Part shown: in pieces, positions 36,842-49,309 of the stretch
Layout of the letters: each line of letters starts with the position of its first letter
Numbering within the stretch: position 1 is the first letter of the stretch
Assembly: GCA_025677815.1 (NCBI GenBank)
Contig: JAIXMP010000031.1
Location: 186,001 to 250,000 of the forward strand
Direction of reading: 5' to 3'
Source of the DNA: Phascolomyces articulosus
Taxonomy: Eukaryota > Mucoromycota > Mucoromycetes > Mucorales > Lichtheimiaceae
DNA: 64,000 bases
Made by a program: the position numbers and the translations under genes
Notes under the pieces: model-generated
What the model was told of the DNA's origin: nothing
Database searches by the model: none
The model's input: only the letters and a program-made list of their open reading frames with translations

Positions 36842-38227
36842 TTATTTGATACAGACAGCATTAGGTGGAGAAGCAACACCTTGGTATTTGTTAAGTGGAG
36901 CACTAGTGAAGAAGTATTCATAGACGCCATCTTGAGCTGAATCCTCAGCAAGTTTATCAAGGAAGAACATTTCACCACTATATGAGGAGAAAAAAAAAGG
37001 GATGATAGATGAGCCATTTGTTACTTTATACCATTGGCAGAAGTACACAAAAAAAAAATAATTACTTACATTGGCATACCCCAACCACCCAAGAATTGAA
37101 CGTCTAAATAAGAAGAATAATGGGGGGGGGGAAATTGTTAAGATTATTGCACGATAAAAAAAAAACGAACCCAAAATATACACTAAAAAATATATTATAA
37201 CTTACGACAAGATTCTTCCCATTTGGGTGGGAAAGCTTCGAATGGAAAGTTATCACAACCAACAGCAGAAAAATGATTTTCCCAAATCCATCGGAAAGTA
37301 TCTTCACAAGCCTTGACACCAGCACATTCAGGGCTCTTCAAATCCATCATTTCATGCAAACGATGACCTTCCTTTTCATAAGCAGAAATCCAGCCTACTC
37401 GAATCTGAAAGATAGCAAAAAAAAAAAAAAAACTGTATTAGTTTCATATCTATAGAGCACTATGAAACCCTTTATTCTAGATTATATTGTTATTACTTAC
37501 CAAAAGAATATCACCCTTCTTAAAAGTAACACCTTGAGCTTCAGCAACTTGCTTGAGTTCTTCCACAGGAATTTCTGTACGCACCAAAGGATTAAATTCT
37601 GGTCTGTGCCTTGCAGCCCAACGAGCGTAATCCAACAAGACTGCACGGCCAGCAATACCACGACGAGCCATATGATGAATACCAAGACGATCGGATTTAC
37701 GACCAATCACTTCTTCGGGCTTGATACCGTTATAAAAAGTGGCTGTAGGTAAATGAGAAATATGACAAAGACCATCCCATTGACTGGAAGATTGAGGATT
37801 AAAGTTGTCATAAGAATCATCAAATGAAACGTTTTCAGCACTATGAGGATGCAAATTGTGTTGAATTTGTTGACGACCAAACAATGGGGGGTTTGGTTTT
37901 TCCAATTCCCAATTCAATGCAAAGACTTTGCCCTTCTTGATACATTTACCTGCCTAAAAAAAATACATAAGAAATAATAATAATAAATAAGTATTTGTGT
38001 TACAGCAGTAATCCATCAAGACCCAAATGCCAAGTGTTCATGCATAAAATATAGAAAAACAACATGGATCATGGGTAATTTATTATTATTATTACCTCGG
38101 TTACAACATCTTCAGTCAAAAGGTTCAAGGTACCTAAATTATCATCTTCTCCCCAAACACCCCAAGCAGAATGAGGAGGATATTCAGGTTTAATAGGAAG
38201 TTGATCAAATGTGGGCAAATCGGTCAT
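36842..38227 (-). CDS. cyclase / kynurenine-formamidase-like superfamily protein
   Basis: Exons 38227-38096, 37953-37501, 37404-37206, 37103-37070 and 36977-36842; 317 residues. It starts MTDLPTFDQLPIKPEYPPHS and has SAWGVWGEDDNLGTLNLLTE, the typical N-terminal signature of the fungal branch of this metal-dependent hydrolase family. The metal site of bacterial KynB is HxGTHxDxPxH; here the matching stretch is SSQWDGLCHISH, keeping the D and the last H, with W replacing the middle H and Q in place of the first. Later motifs are RRGIAGRAVLLDYARW, GDILLVRVGWISAY, WENHFSAVGCDNFPFEAFP and GGWGMPIGEMFFLDKLAE. So it probably binds metal through a reduced set of ligands; substrate unknown. Clean GT-AG introns, one exon of only 34 bases. 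Confidence 0.85.
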
Positions 38228-39648
38228 AACGAGATTGTATTAGGGAAAAGATGTAAAGAAAAAAAGAGGAAAAACTTTGGAAAAACCGTGAGATTTGCCC
38301 ACATTTTTAAAGTGATGATCTCCAAAAGTCAAGTCGGGGTTTGTACTACACGTGCAGTCCTCCAAACCAGCTCACGACTCTTAACTTATTTCATAATCCA
38401 AATTTCCACGCTTTGTTTCTAGTAGTAATTTATAACCAATGGTACAGTTACAATTTAAAGGCAAATAAGTAAAGATATATCAGATAATAAAAAAAAGACA
38501 CTATAGTATTATAATCCCCCAGATCTATCTTCTTTCCCATCACCCCATTTTATTTCCCAATTTATATAATAAAAGGTTACTGTAATCCGATGTGCTTTTA
38601 TTATTTTACTGTTTTTTAGAAGTGGCGCTCTTTTATTTTTTTGACAGTTCGTTTTATAGTTTAGTCTATAATTTTTTATGATTGACTTCCAATCAAAATG
38701 GTTATTTGTTTGACCGAATATTTTTCCGCTCTTTGTTTCGGTCACCAGAAAGGACCGGTGTTAATATAAAAGTCATCAGTTTCAATTGATGCATATACAT
38801 ATATCAAAACTACATTCTTTTTATTTTATAATAAAAAGAAACGAGTTAGATAGATCCCTTGCAGAGAAGAGAAGCAACAAGAACAATGTTACATGCAATT
38901 ACTCCTGGGAATGAAATAAAGTCCCTTGAACACCCGAGCAATGTTGTTGTTAATGTAACTTTTTTTAGTTGTTGATCTTTGAGTCTCCTAACTGGATTAT
39001 AGTTTATTTTTATGCAAAATGAGTTCTCCTTACATATATTGTATATAATTACATTTTGCTTCTTGTCCACATACATCTGTCTTCTATATTCCTTCGTCGA
39101 CAATAACTCAGATACTTAACAATTATTTTAAGTTTCAAATAATAACATTTTTTTAGCCTACTACATGTCGCATCCTCCTCCTCCCATACAACTTCTTCAT
39201 CTTTCTCACCCTTATATAAAGAAATCAACTTATCATCCCATAGTTGCTTGTTACATTCAAATGTCCCACAAACGCTCTCGATCCATTATTCTGCGTGGGT
39301 CCATTTTATCTTTACATGTTCTGATTTTCTCATCCAATGCACAAGTTACCCAACAATAATCCAATGTTATATATACCGATGATGGACATTCTGAATAAAG
39401 AACTGTCGTTAGTTTTTTTTTATATAAAACAAACTATAAAAGTAATGGTTCATTGGTTATTTCATATAATAATAGTTTACACAAATGGTAATGATGATAC
39501 AAATACAGAGTACAAAATTTAACTTTTTTCTATGTTGTCTATTATCTAATAAAGGAGGAGAATCTGGAGAAGAAAATTGTTGTTGTTGTTTCATCGAATT
39601 GGGATAGTACCTCGATAATTCCTTCTTTTCAGATATGTTCATAGATAG
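38228..39648. other. intergenic region
   Basis: 1.4 kb between the cyclase-like gene (start) and the 3' end of the aminotransferase gene, both on the minus strand. A short proline-rich frame at 39165-39359 has no support. No clear promoter element could be fixed. Confidence 0.4.
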
Positions 39649-41244
39649 TCATAAGGTCTTTTGCTCTAATGCCAATCGAATGACATTTTCCAAAGATTTC
39701 ATACCCTCTTGAAGTTCTTTAGTAGTATAATGAGCGAAACACAGTCGAAGATGATCCGAAAATTCATCCGTGTTAGGTTCACGACGAGGTGTTGAAAAGA
39801 GATTACCATAACCAAGGACCATATCAATTTTATGGGTAGCAATCACTTGTTTCAATAATTCACAAGGAACACCTGGAGGTAAACGCACCCACAAGAAGTA
39901 TCCCCCTGCTGGTAACGTAGAAGAACATCCAAGTGGTTCTAAAAGTTCTTGAAATGGTTTCCAGACTCCTTCAATAAGTCGATCGTAAAGAATTTTTTTC
40001 AAGTTTTCAATGTTGGATTCTAAACTGATTTCTGGATCCTCAGTACATAACATTTGTGATACAATAATGCTTGCTATAAATTGTACAATAGGGAATCTAT
40101 TATTAATTTTTGATGCCGATACTTTTCTCCTTCTTATCCATTTTCATTTTACTCAATACTTACAGAAATTAGATGGACTGCTTCCTGATTCATATGATCC
40201 ACTAATCCAAAAAAAAAAAAACCATATACATATCAGTCTTATTTACAAATCATCATAAATGAGAGTGTACAAGATATGTATATCATCCGTATATTACCTT
40301 AATCCAATGCGTTTGATCAATGCTTCATGAGCCTCGATCCATCCAACTCTCATGCCTGGAGCCAAAATCTTTGAAAATGAACCGTTACTAATAATGACAG
40401 GTTTACTTGATCCATCGTTTGATTCCAAATCATAAGCAACCACGCGTTTGGGCATCGTTCCTTGATAAGTTAAAAGATCATACACATCATCACAAATCAC
40501 CAATACATTATATTGTCTTGCCAATTTCACGAGTTTTTCACGTTGTTCTTCTGGTAAAATCGTAGAGGATGGATTGGCATGGGTAGGAACACAATAAAGA
40601 ACAGCATCATAATAATCATCCTTGCCATTATCTTGACCTGAACCAAATTTGTCTTTGAGGAATGCTTCCAAATAGTCCACATCCAATCCATATTGATTAT
40701 CTTCAGGAATCCCAACAAATTGATCCTTTGTAAAGCCTGTTTCTTCAAAGATTCTGAAACTTAAATGATATGTTGGGTTTTGAAATAATGCATATTTGGT
40801 GACTGATTCAGGACGAGTCAACATTGCCAAAATATGTTCCAACATATGTGAAGCACCGGATGATGCACATAAATTTTTCCTATTGACATAGAAATAAATT
40901 TAATACCTTTGATTTGCGCCTCCCCCCTTTAAAAAAGCTATCTTTTTTTTATCACTTACGCTTCCACTTTGTCATTGTGTGCTTTTGATAAAAACGTTGC
41001 TAAATTATTTAAAAATCCTCGATCGCCAATAAAATCATTATACTACAACACATGGGATGAATCAATCTCGGAGGTTTTTTTTTCCAAGCACACATGGACA
41101 ATTATAACGTTGTTATATTATAATAAATACCTGTAACAAGGTGGAAGCGGCGTTAGGTAAATCCAAAGCAAGTTTGGTAGCACGTCCTACTCTCTCGGTA
41201 GACAAAAGATCCGTTGAAGGTAGACCCTTAAGAAAATTGACCAT
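39649..41244 (-). CDS. class I PLP-dependent aminotransferase
   Basis: Exons 41244-41131, 41042-40960, 40879-40298, 40201-40164 and 40073-39649; 413 residues, normal for fold-type I enzymes. Motifs in order: ASSGASHMLEHIL (cofactor phosphate region), FQNPTYHLSFRIFEETGF, VPTHANPSSTILPEEQR with the conserved Asn, VICDDVYDLL with the Asp that pairs with the PLP pyridine, and SNGSFSKILAPGMRVGW with the Schiff-base Lys at about residue 236 and the following Arg. The C-terminus PAGGYFLWVRLP and LRLCFAHYTTKELQEGMKSL fits the Aro8/kynurenine-alpha-aminoadipate or YER152C-like group. It transfers amino groups between an amino acid and a 2-oxo acid; the exact substrate is not readable. One exon is only 38 bases (SGSYESGSSPSNF). 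Confidence 0.9.
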
Positions 41245-41604
41245 TTCGTCTTTTTTTTAACTTGCTCAAAAAGGCGTGGGAGTAATATAAAATAGGGGAT
41301 GAGGTATAATATTTTAATATTCAAACTTCCCAGCGATCTGGTCTTTATATCCAAAAAAATGGTTCTTATCAAATACCGATCGTTTAGCACGTCATTTTTT
41401 TTTTGCATTAACAAACTTTTTAGTATATAAAGGGAACGATGGGGGGTATTTTTTCTAATTTTTTTTTATTTAATTATACTATATACTGGTTCACATTGAT
41501 ACAAGCAGATTAAAAAAAACGTGGCAGTATATATATATAAATATGTAGCTTTTTTCTTGTGTTTGTGTTGCTTAAAATAATCAATTGGATATAAATAGGT
41601 TTTA
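41245..41604. other. short intergenic spacer
   Basis: 360 bases between the aminotransferase start and the F-box/LRR stop, both minus strand. T-rich runs and a short (TA)n stretch near 41528-41541; presumably the F-box 3' region plus the aminotransferase promoter. Confidence 0.45.
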
Positions 41605-43508
41605 TCAGTATGATGAGTAGCACTTTCCATTCACTTCAATCTTTTTCTTCCTTCCAACACTCTGACGACGAAAAACATCAAGACCAGTATCAGTAATGTT
41701 ATTATTCGACGTAATCCGTATATCCATCAAACTTTCCACTCGTGCCAAATGTTCGAGTAAAACGTCCTCGACACACGCTTCAAATCCTGCTAAATGCAAT
41801 GATTGTATCTTGTTCCGTTGACGCAACTTGTCAATTAAGTCCATCATACCTTCTTTTGTTATATCCTTGCATTCCAATCGTTTACTATCCAGGAAAAGAT
41901 GGCGTAATCGTGGAAACTCGGATAAGCTCATGACCCCTTGGTTTGACATCGGAACGCCTATCAATTCGAGTTGTTCCACATGTGTTGCTTTGCATAGTTC
42001 ATCTAATCGACTGCAACAACTATTATAATGGTGATAATCATAACGATCTTCGAGTGAAAGTGATAAAAGGTGTTTGTTCAGACCACCAAGTCCGGTCAAG
42101 ATCTTGTCCAAACAATCCACACCTTCCGAAAATACCATGATCTTGATCCGTTCCAATTGTTCTTGTTTACAAAGATACTCTGGCCATCGATGGTCATCCA
42201 TAGCAACATCGATCAGTTCCAAGGATATAAGATTTGGGAATTCGTAATGATGCATTAAATCATACCAAAATTGGGTATCAATATCCATATATGAAAAATG
42301 AAGGTGTTCCAATGTGGATTGTGACCGTGTGAGAACTAATTCCAGAAATTCAGCGCTTTCACCTGAAAATGCAATTTCTCGCACAGCCATTGGATCCTCT
42401 TTGCTTTCTTTTTCCTTTTCCTTCTTGATGCTACTTGTTGATACTGCATTATCCCTATTCTGTTTATCGTTGATGCTTACTAAAGAGTCATATCTTTTTT
42501 GTATGGACGATTCCATCCATTTTCTTTCCAATCCACTTGTGACCGGTTCAGTGTCCCAGTGAATATACTGTAAAGAGGGACATAGTGTGAGAGCTGTTTG
42601 AATACCATCCGGTGGCACTTCAGGTACAATGACACGGTCAAAGAAGGCGATGAGTAAGAAATATTCCAATTGTGGACAACGACGTAATATATTACAGATA
42701 CGAATATCGAAATCAAGTGCATTATCCAAACATAAATAGATCAATTGAGTGTTATTATTCCTCGTCATTTTTTGATTTTCGTTCATTTGGGACCCATCGT
42801 CACTCGGTATTTCGCTCTCATTACCACTATCATATAAGGATAACGTATCATGACAAGTATTGTTGAATTGAACGGACAAATGTATCAAAGCAGGTAACGT
42901 ATCCAATAACGTCATTAATGAAAAATCGTGTGGAAAGTGTGCCATATACAATTGGGTCAAAGAATTTGCAAATTTGGTCATTGTAGTAAAAAGGCCACCT
43001 TTTGAAGGATCAAATGCGATCTGACGTTGTTGCTGATTCATATCTATAGCATTACTACTAGTAGTTTCTTGATGATGATTACGGTGATAATGTATATCTG
43101 GTGGTAATGTTACAGAAAATATAGGAACTAAGTATATCAATATAAAAAGTTTTTTTTTTCATAATAGGGTGACTTTTTACCTAGAGATCGAATATTATCA
43201 CACTGATATTTATAAAGAAGTTGAAGCACTTTCCAAGAATCTTGACAAATAATCGCTACATGGTGAACCTGCGATCCAATACATTTTAATAAAGCATCGT
43301 TGGGTTTCTTCCATATATCCTTTTTACGTTGACAATGAGGAAAATTAGAAATATGCAAATGGCGCCACGTTAGTTTACCAGTCCATTCTGGGATTAGATC
43401 AAACCATCGATGACACACGTTCATGCACTCAATGCAATCTTTTTGATTGAGTTGTTGCATTATTTCAGAGATGGTTTCTGCTGGAAAGAGTAATGTAAAA
43501 TCTGGCAT
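41605..43508 (-). CDS. F-box/LRR protein
   Basis: Exons 43508-43181 and 43127-41605; 616 residues. The F-box is at the very N-terminus (LLFPAETISEIMQQLNQKDC ... MNVCHRWFDLIPEW), followed by TWRHLHIS and about ten irregular leucine-rich repeats (LIYLCLDNALDFDIRICNIL, STLEHLHFSYMDIDTQFWYD, LEQLELIGVPMSNQGVMSL). A Ser/Lys/Glu-rich insert lies near residues 330-360. It is likely an SCF ubiquitin-ligase substrate adaptor. Upstream, a probable 5'-UTR intron (43579 to about 43514) joins a leader exon holding a separate short frame (MNLPQLQIHAAPPLLRWNLG) that does not run into this gene's frame, so it would act as an upstream ORF. Compare the broken F-box locus at 2.4-4.5 kb; the two are not close copies. 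Confidence 0.85.
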
Positions 43509-46500
43509 GCGTACTAGGTATTAAAAAAAAAGAAAAGAGTGGGAAAGATTTATAAACAAGTGTTTTGGTGTTTACGTACCTGTCACTTGATCCTAAATTC
43601 CACCTTAATAAAGGGGGTGCTGCATGAATTTGGAGCTGAGGGAGATTCATGATCTTCACTCCAATCCTAGAAATTTTCAAATTTGGACCCAAATCTTTAT
43701 GAGGTTCTTAGATTACTACTTGAAACACTGCTAATCCATTTTTTCCCCTAAACGGTACTCAGCTTAATCGTTGTCAATAGAAATAAATCATGACTATGGG
43801 TGTTCAGAAACTGTTGAAAAGTGGAAAAAAAAACCTGAGTGAGATAGAGCCAATGATGCCATCATAAAAAAAAACAAGTAGAACACTTCAAAAAAACATG
43901 GTGAAATCTTCTTTGGCTTTAAAACCAGAAACATGCTTCTCCAAAGAGATGAATAATAGGGAGAATTAAGAATATACTTGAAATAGCAAAAAATATCCCA
44001 TTTTTCAGCAATGTATTTTTTATATAAAATCATATAATATACACTCAAAAGTTTGTACATTAGGAGTTTACTTAGTATACATGTCCAATGCATACCTTGT
44101 ACATAAGATCGTAATTACAAAATCCAAGTACTCTGATCCAACTTCCACTGTTGTAGCACTGCTTTGAAACAGACAAAGAAAAGTGTTCAAGATACAAAAA
44201 AAACCACCATGTTTGAATAAAAGTGTGGCGCATTCAAAAATAGATAACTGATTGGTTGATCAATGAGCACATGTTCTCATCCTTTTATCTACTAGTGCCA
44301 ATTGGAATTGATTAATAAAAAAAAAGACACTTAATTTTGAGGAAGTGATATAGACTTTGGCATATCAGGTAAATAAATATTTACTGAGCCTCATTAAAAG
44401 AAACTTCAATCATTAAATTTCAAATAATGATCCGGGGAAATTCGGGGCAGTATATTGGCTTTAAGTGTGTGTGAATGTTCAAAACTACAAGAAATATGAG
44501 GATTGATATACTTGTAGCGTCTTGTACTCAAAGTATAGAACTCAAAGAAAGTAGGTTCGCTGATATATGCAAAAGGTTCAGGGATTAGATAGCATATACC
44601 ATTTCTATTATTGAAGTGTCAATATATAATTACATTCCCGCTTTTTGGTTGAAAAAATTGGCTACAGTGGTAATAAAATTTACACTCATGTTATAACACA
44701 AAAACATGCTTCATTATATACGATGAAACTAACAATCTCAATATTATTTTTGGCCTTTATTATAATAATAGTAGTACTAAACTACTAACAAAGTAATTAA
44801 CCAATCCATATTTACCAAAAAAAAAAAAAAAAAAAAAAAAAAGACGAAAGGACGAAAAGATGTCAGATAATACGAATAGGATTGTTAATTCACACCATTT
44901 CTATGGAGAATTTGAAGTAAATCTTTCTTTATCAGGTGTCAATATTATAAGAGATTAAATACAACTACATTGATAGAGACAGGAACAAATTTGACAGAAA
45001 TGATAATTTCAATAAAAAAAAAAGAAGTTGCTTATATTAATCAAATATATTATTTATTAATAGTTATTAATGAAAATTTATTACTGATTCATGTGTTGAT
45101 AATTGACCGCTTCAATGTATGGATAGCATAATTTTAGGAAATGCTTTCTGACAGTTAATCCCGTTCCGCTTCTGCCACGATTGCATATACAAGAGTAGAT
45201 CAAAATTAATTAAACCAGCACTTCAAATACCTTTGTAAATTTAACAGCAAAGGTGTTCCTCCAGTGACTAGCATCCTCTTTTCCAGTTATATCAACATTC
45301 ATTGATTATACCGGGAATTTTTGTGAATAGAAAGATCAACCCTTTGTGAGCGACGAATAGCTTATTCTGATTCCGCCAAAAAAAACCGGCACTTTGTATT
45401 ACAAACGAGATTGACAATATTAACTTGATTTGGTTAATTTACTTCTTAATAATCCGTTTTTGATCAAAAACCATTTCTTTGGTTCTGGAACTCGTCGATC
45501 TATTTTTCAAAAAAAAAAAAAAAAACTCCAGAGATATAGAAGTATATGATGTTTTCGATCAGATACTTGAACAAAAAAACGACAACTCATATTAATTATC
45601 TCTTTTATTGATTATTATTACTATTTAATTAGTATTAATTAGCATGAAAAGTTGAACAAATCAAGGAAACATAAAAAATCACATTCATTCCTCGCTGAGC
45701 CTATTACATGTAGAGGAGAAAAAAAAAGGGCCATGACTAAAGTTACCACTAAAAAAACTAATAAAGAGAAAGCTGATCATCGTACGACAAATACCTTTTC
45801 TCACATATAAAAAATAGGTCGGTAGTATAATATAGCCATCAATAATTAAATGTATATATGTATATACCTGGATCTTCGTCCTCTTGCGGAAATAATGTAT
45901 AAGTATGGGGATTTCCATATAAATAGTAGTACGACCCTGCAGCAGGAAATTGTGCCTTTATTTTTTTCTACTAAAACTGAACTGGTTAAACCGATCTTTC
46001 TGCTAACTAAAAATTATATAAAAACACGATGTAGGTTGGTAACATCAATTGTAAAGTAAGGTAATAATTGTCGTTAATACGATGCTCTGCCTCAAGTAAT
46101 GAAATAGCATGGTCAGCCACAGGGTGGTCATAAGAACATTTGAAGTCTAGTGCAAGTGTTACAACCTTAATCAATAATATACTGTTGTATTATAATAAGT
46201 AAATATTGTACGTTCTTCGGCTTATGCTGTGTCTATGTGAAAGAGTGTTTTTTATTGAATGCTGAGAAAAAAAAAAGTAATGAGCGGTTACTTGATCCAT
46301 GAAGTTTGTTCTATGTACTATGCCTTCTATAAGCTAGAGTAGATTAGGTTCATTTATTCTGTGTAGTCACAGTAGTTATTAACATTATAACGTATCCTTG
46401 TTGCGCGCAGACACAAAATAAGTAAATAAAAAAAACAAATCCGACACGTTACTGAAAACATATATAAAGGGAAACGGTTTTGTTAGATCAATTTTTTTAT

Positions 46501-46588
46501 ATCCTTCAACCGTACTCATTGCTATACTGCTTAACCCCCATTTCTTTCATTTTTTTAATATACTAATTGTTGCAGTGATTTATCCAAA
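43509..46588. other. AT-rich gap with scattered coding-like patches
   Basis: 3.1 kb. A 25-base poly-A run lies at about 44818-44842. Minus-strand patches at about 45081-45190 (GTGLTVRKHFLKLCYPYIEA), 45870-45950 and 46040-46175 (SYDHPVADHAISLLEAEHRI) read as protein, but neighbouring frames are also open and I could not join them into one gene. TATATAAA at 46461 belongs to the lysozyme gene. Confidence 0.4.
46461..46468 (+). promoter_or_regulatory. TATA box of the lysozyme gene
   Basis: TATATAAA followed by GGGAAACGG, about 120 bases before the ATG at 46589, with a CT-rich stretch (CCCCCATTTCTTTC) just before the start codon. Confidence 0.6.
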
Positions 46589-47716
46589 ATGAAGCCTTTC
46601 TCTCCTTTCACCATCCTTGCCTCTGCTGCTACTGTCCTTTCCTTGTTCTCCAATACTGGCGTTCAAGCAGCCACTGGTGTTGATGTTTCCACTTTGATTT
46701 CTGAAAAGACTTGGGCTTGCGCAAAGGATTATGGTTATGAACATGCTATTGTCCGTGGTTATATTGAAGCCTGGGGTCAAAATCCAGTATGTATTATATC
46801 ACTTTTGATTATCATCATTCATATCAAATTTTACATGTATACAAAAAATTGTTCATTTATTAATAATGATTATTATTATCATTTATCCTTGTCACTTATT
46901 ATAATAGGGAGGTGCTCTTGACAAGAATCTGGTTCAAAACTACAAGAATGCCATTGCCGCTGGTTATGAAACTGTCGACATTTACATTTTCCCTTGTACT
47001 GGTCGCGATACCTGCAAGTCTGCTACTCAACAAATTCAAGATGTCCTTGATGTCATTGATGAAAATAGCATGAAGATCGGTACCTTGTGGTTGGATGTTG
47101 AAGTCGATCCTCAAGCAGATAACTGGCCAACTGCTTCTGGTGCTCGTTCAAGTAAGATAAACAAACATTTATAGAAAACATCAGCTTGTTATAAGCATGA
47201 TCACTATTTGATTTATACTAATTTTTGTTAATATTATTTTATTCTATATAATAGCTCTTCAAGCATACAAGAAAGCTTTGGATAACTCTGGTGAAAAGTG
47301 GGGTATCTACGCCAACAAGGTTCAATGGACTTCCATCACTGGTTCGTCTACCTGGGAACTTGATTCCTCTGTCCCTCTTTGGTATCCTGTAAGTGCTTTT
47401 TCCTTTTAAAAAAAAACGAACTGTCCATAATAACCAAATCACCAAAAGGTTTGAATACTAACGCTGTTATTATTATTAACAATATATATAGCATTATGAT
47501 AATGAACGCACCTTTGATGATTTCGAAGCCTTTGGTGGTTGGACAAAGCCTACCATCAAGGTAAGAACAATAACTCAATTACTGCAATTGCTACCTGCAT
47601 GATGATGTGGTTCATATTGACTAAATCGTATTTACTTTTATTTTTTATAATAATAGCAATATGCTGGAACCTCCAACTTCTGCTCTGCTGGTTGGGACAA
47701 GAACTACTACGGTTAA
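46589..47716 (+). CDS. secreted GH25-type lysozyme / muramidase
   Basis: Five exons: 46589-46786, 46908-47151, 47255-47388, 47492-47560, 47657-47716; 234 residues. A signal peptide (about residues 1-27, MKPFSPFTILASAATVLSLF ... GVQA) precedes the mature protein. The domain starts TGVDVSTLIS, whose Asp (D32) is the first conserved acid, and contains TLWLDVEVDPQADNW, the DxE catalytic motif (D129, E131) at the end of a core beta-strand. GWGIYANKVQW-type and LWYP, ...QYAGTSNFCS segments close the barrel, and four Cys are available for disulfides. GH25 enzymes cleave the beta-1,4 bond between MurNAc and GlcNAc in bacterial peptidoglycan. A fungus could use it for defence against or feeding on bacteria. 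The final exon ends KNYYG. Confidence 0.92.
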
Positions 47717-49309
47717 ATTAATAATATTCTTGTTGTATTACTACTACTATTATGATCGACAACGATACTCCCATTTTATCGCACTCGAATCATTTCTAAA
47801 TTCATATAATAAAAAAACACTTTTGTGTCTCTATACCAAAATTAATACATTTTATTCGATGAGGTGATAATTATTATAAAGTTTACAGAAAATCAGCCTT
47901 TTTTATGAGGGTAATAATATATCGTATCATTTGGTATTAACGAATAATGCTCCTTATCAATGATTTGGTGGAGCCATTCTTATTTATTTAACTAATTATT
48001 CGTAATAATGATGGACTATAATAAATTACACTGGAATTATTTGTTGCTATGAAATCCCATGGTAATGTATTTCACTTCAAAAATGAATTTATCAATTTGT
48101 AAATATTATGAAGGAAAACTGTCAAAGTACGCAAAGAGAATAACAGCAGTACATTGATAGCCTTTTGAAGTATACATTGACGCGAAGAGAGAAAACCTAT
48201 AAACACAGTTTTAAGTCATTTGGAGACGTTATGGTAACGAGAAGCAAATTTTCAGAATTCGGCATTTCTCCCGATGATTTTTTAAAGTTCTCGGTGTAAC
48301 ATCGTTATATAAATTGAATATTTGGGGGAAAAAAAGTGTGTGAAGATCTAACTAAACCAATCTCATATAACAAAAAACGAGATAAACTTTCTTTTATATC
48401 ATTAAAGCACACCGACGGTGAACACATCAGTATATAATTTACACTGTCGTTTATATTGTTTTTTTTTTCAAATATGTACTCCGTTGTAGGATGCACCATA
48501 GATGGGCATGTTCATTTGTTATTTACTATACTGAAATATTTATGCCACATTAATTTGGTGCCTGTCATGTTTTCTGGATGTTTAATTATTATACTTTGAA
48601 GAATTACGTAAAATAATGAAAAGACGTTTTCTTTTTATTATATACTATGTACACAAATAAAAATCTCGGCTTGAACTATAACAAGTCGCCTAATAATGAC
48701 GAAGAAGCGTAGTTACGTAGCGATATATCCAAAACAATAACTGAAGATTTGGGTTTGGCAAAACATACTCTTTACGAAATCGTGAATTACGTATATAAAA
48801 ATAAGATGTTTAAAAACAACAACCAAGCACGATGTATATGTAATTATTACATCATTATATAGTACGTAGTATAAATAAAATAGTAACAAATAACAATAGT
48901 ACAGTTTGATAAAATCTTTTTCTAAATTTTCGTTCAACCAGTAACGAGATTTTTAGAAAAAAAGAAATTTTAGGTTTACAAGTTTGTTAAAAGAGGGGAA
49001 TGATAGTTTACATAGTAATACGTAAGTGTATAAGGATAGTTGTTGTGCTTGTATATAAGTAAAAAAAGTGTGCTGTTGTTCTCGGAATGTAGGGGGGTGG
49101 AGTGAAGGAAGGAGGAGGAGGAGGATGAAGATAATATATTTTATATATAGTGGTGGTGGTAATAAGAAAAGGGTTGTAGTGAATGGGAATGAAAATATAT
49201 GTTGTTGTAAAAATAATAATAATACAATAAAATAATAGACTGTTTTAGTTTAGTTTTTTTTTTATATAGATTACAATAATAAATGATGGGATCAAATAAA
49301 GAAAAAAAA
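47717..49309. other. AT-rich intergenic region between convergent genes
   Basis: 1.6 kb between the 3' ends of the lysozyme (plus) and hexokinase (minus) genes. Very AT-rich, with a purine-rich block near 49090-49130. No coding signal. Confidence 0.5.

Noticed and set aside
44818..44842. Poly-A run of about 25 A as a retroposon tail.
   Set aside because: No target-site duplication or coding sequence lies directly upstream, and similar runs lie inside introns (for example 6211-6236).
45850..46059. Plus-strand 69-codon frame opposite the minus-strand coding-like patch.
   Set aside because: Both strands are open here, and neither could be linked to further exons; not enough to call a gene.
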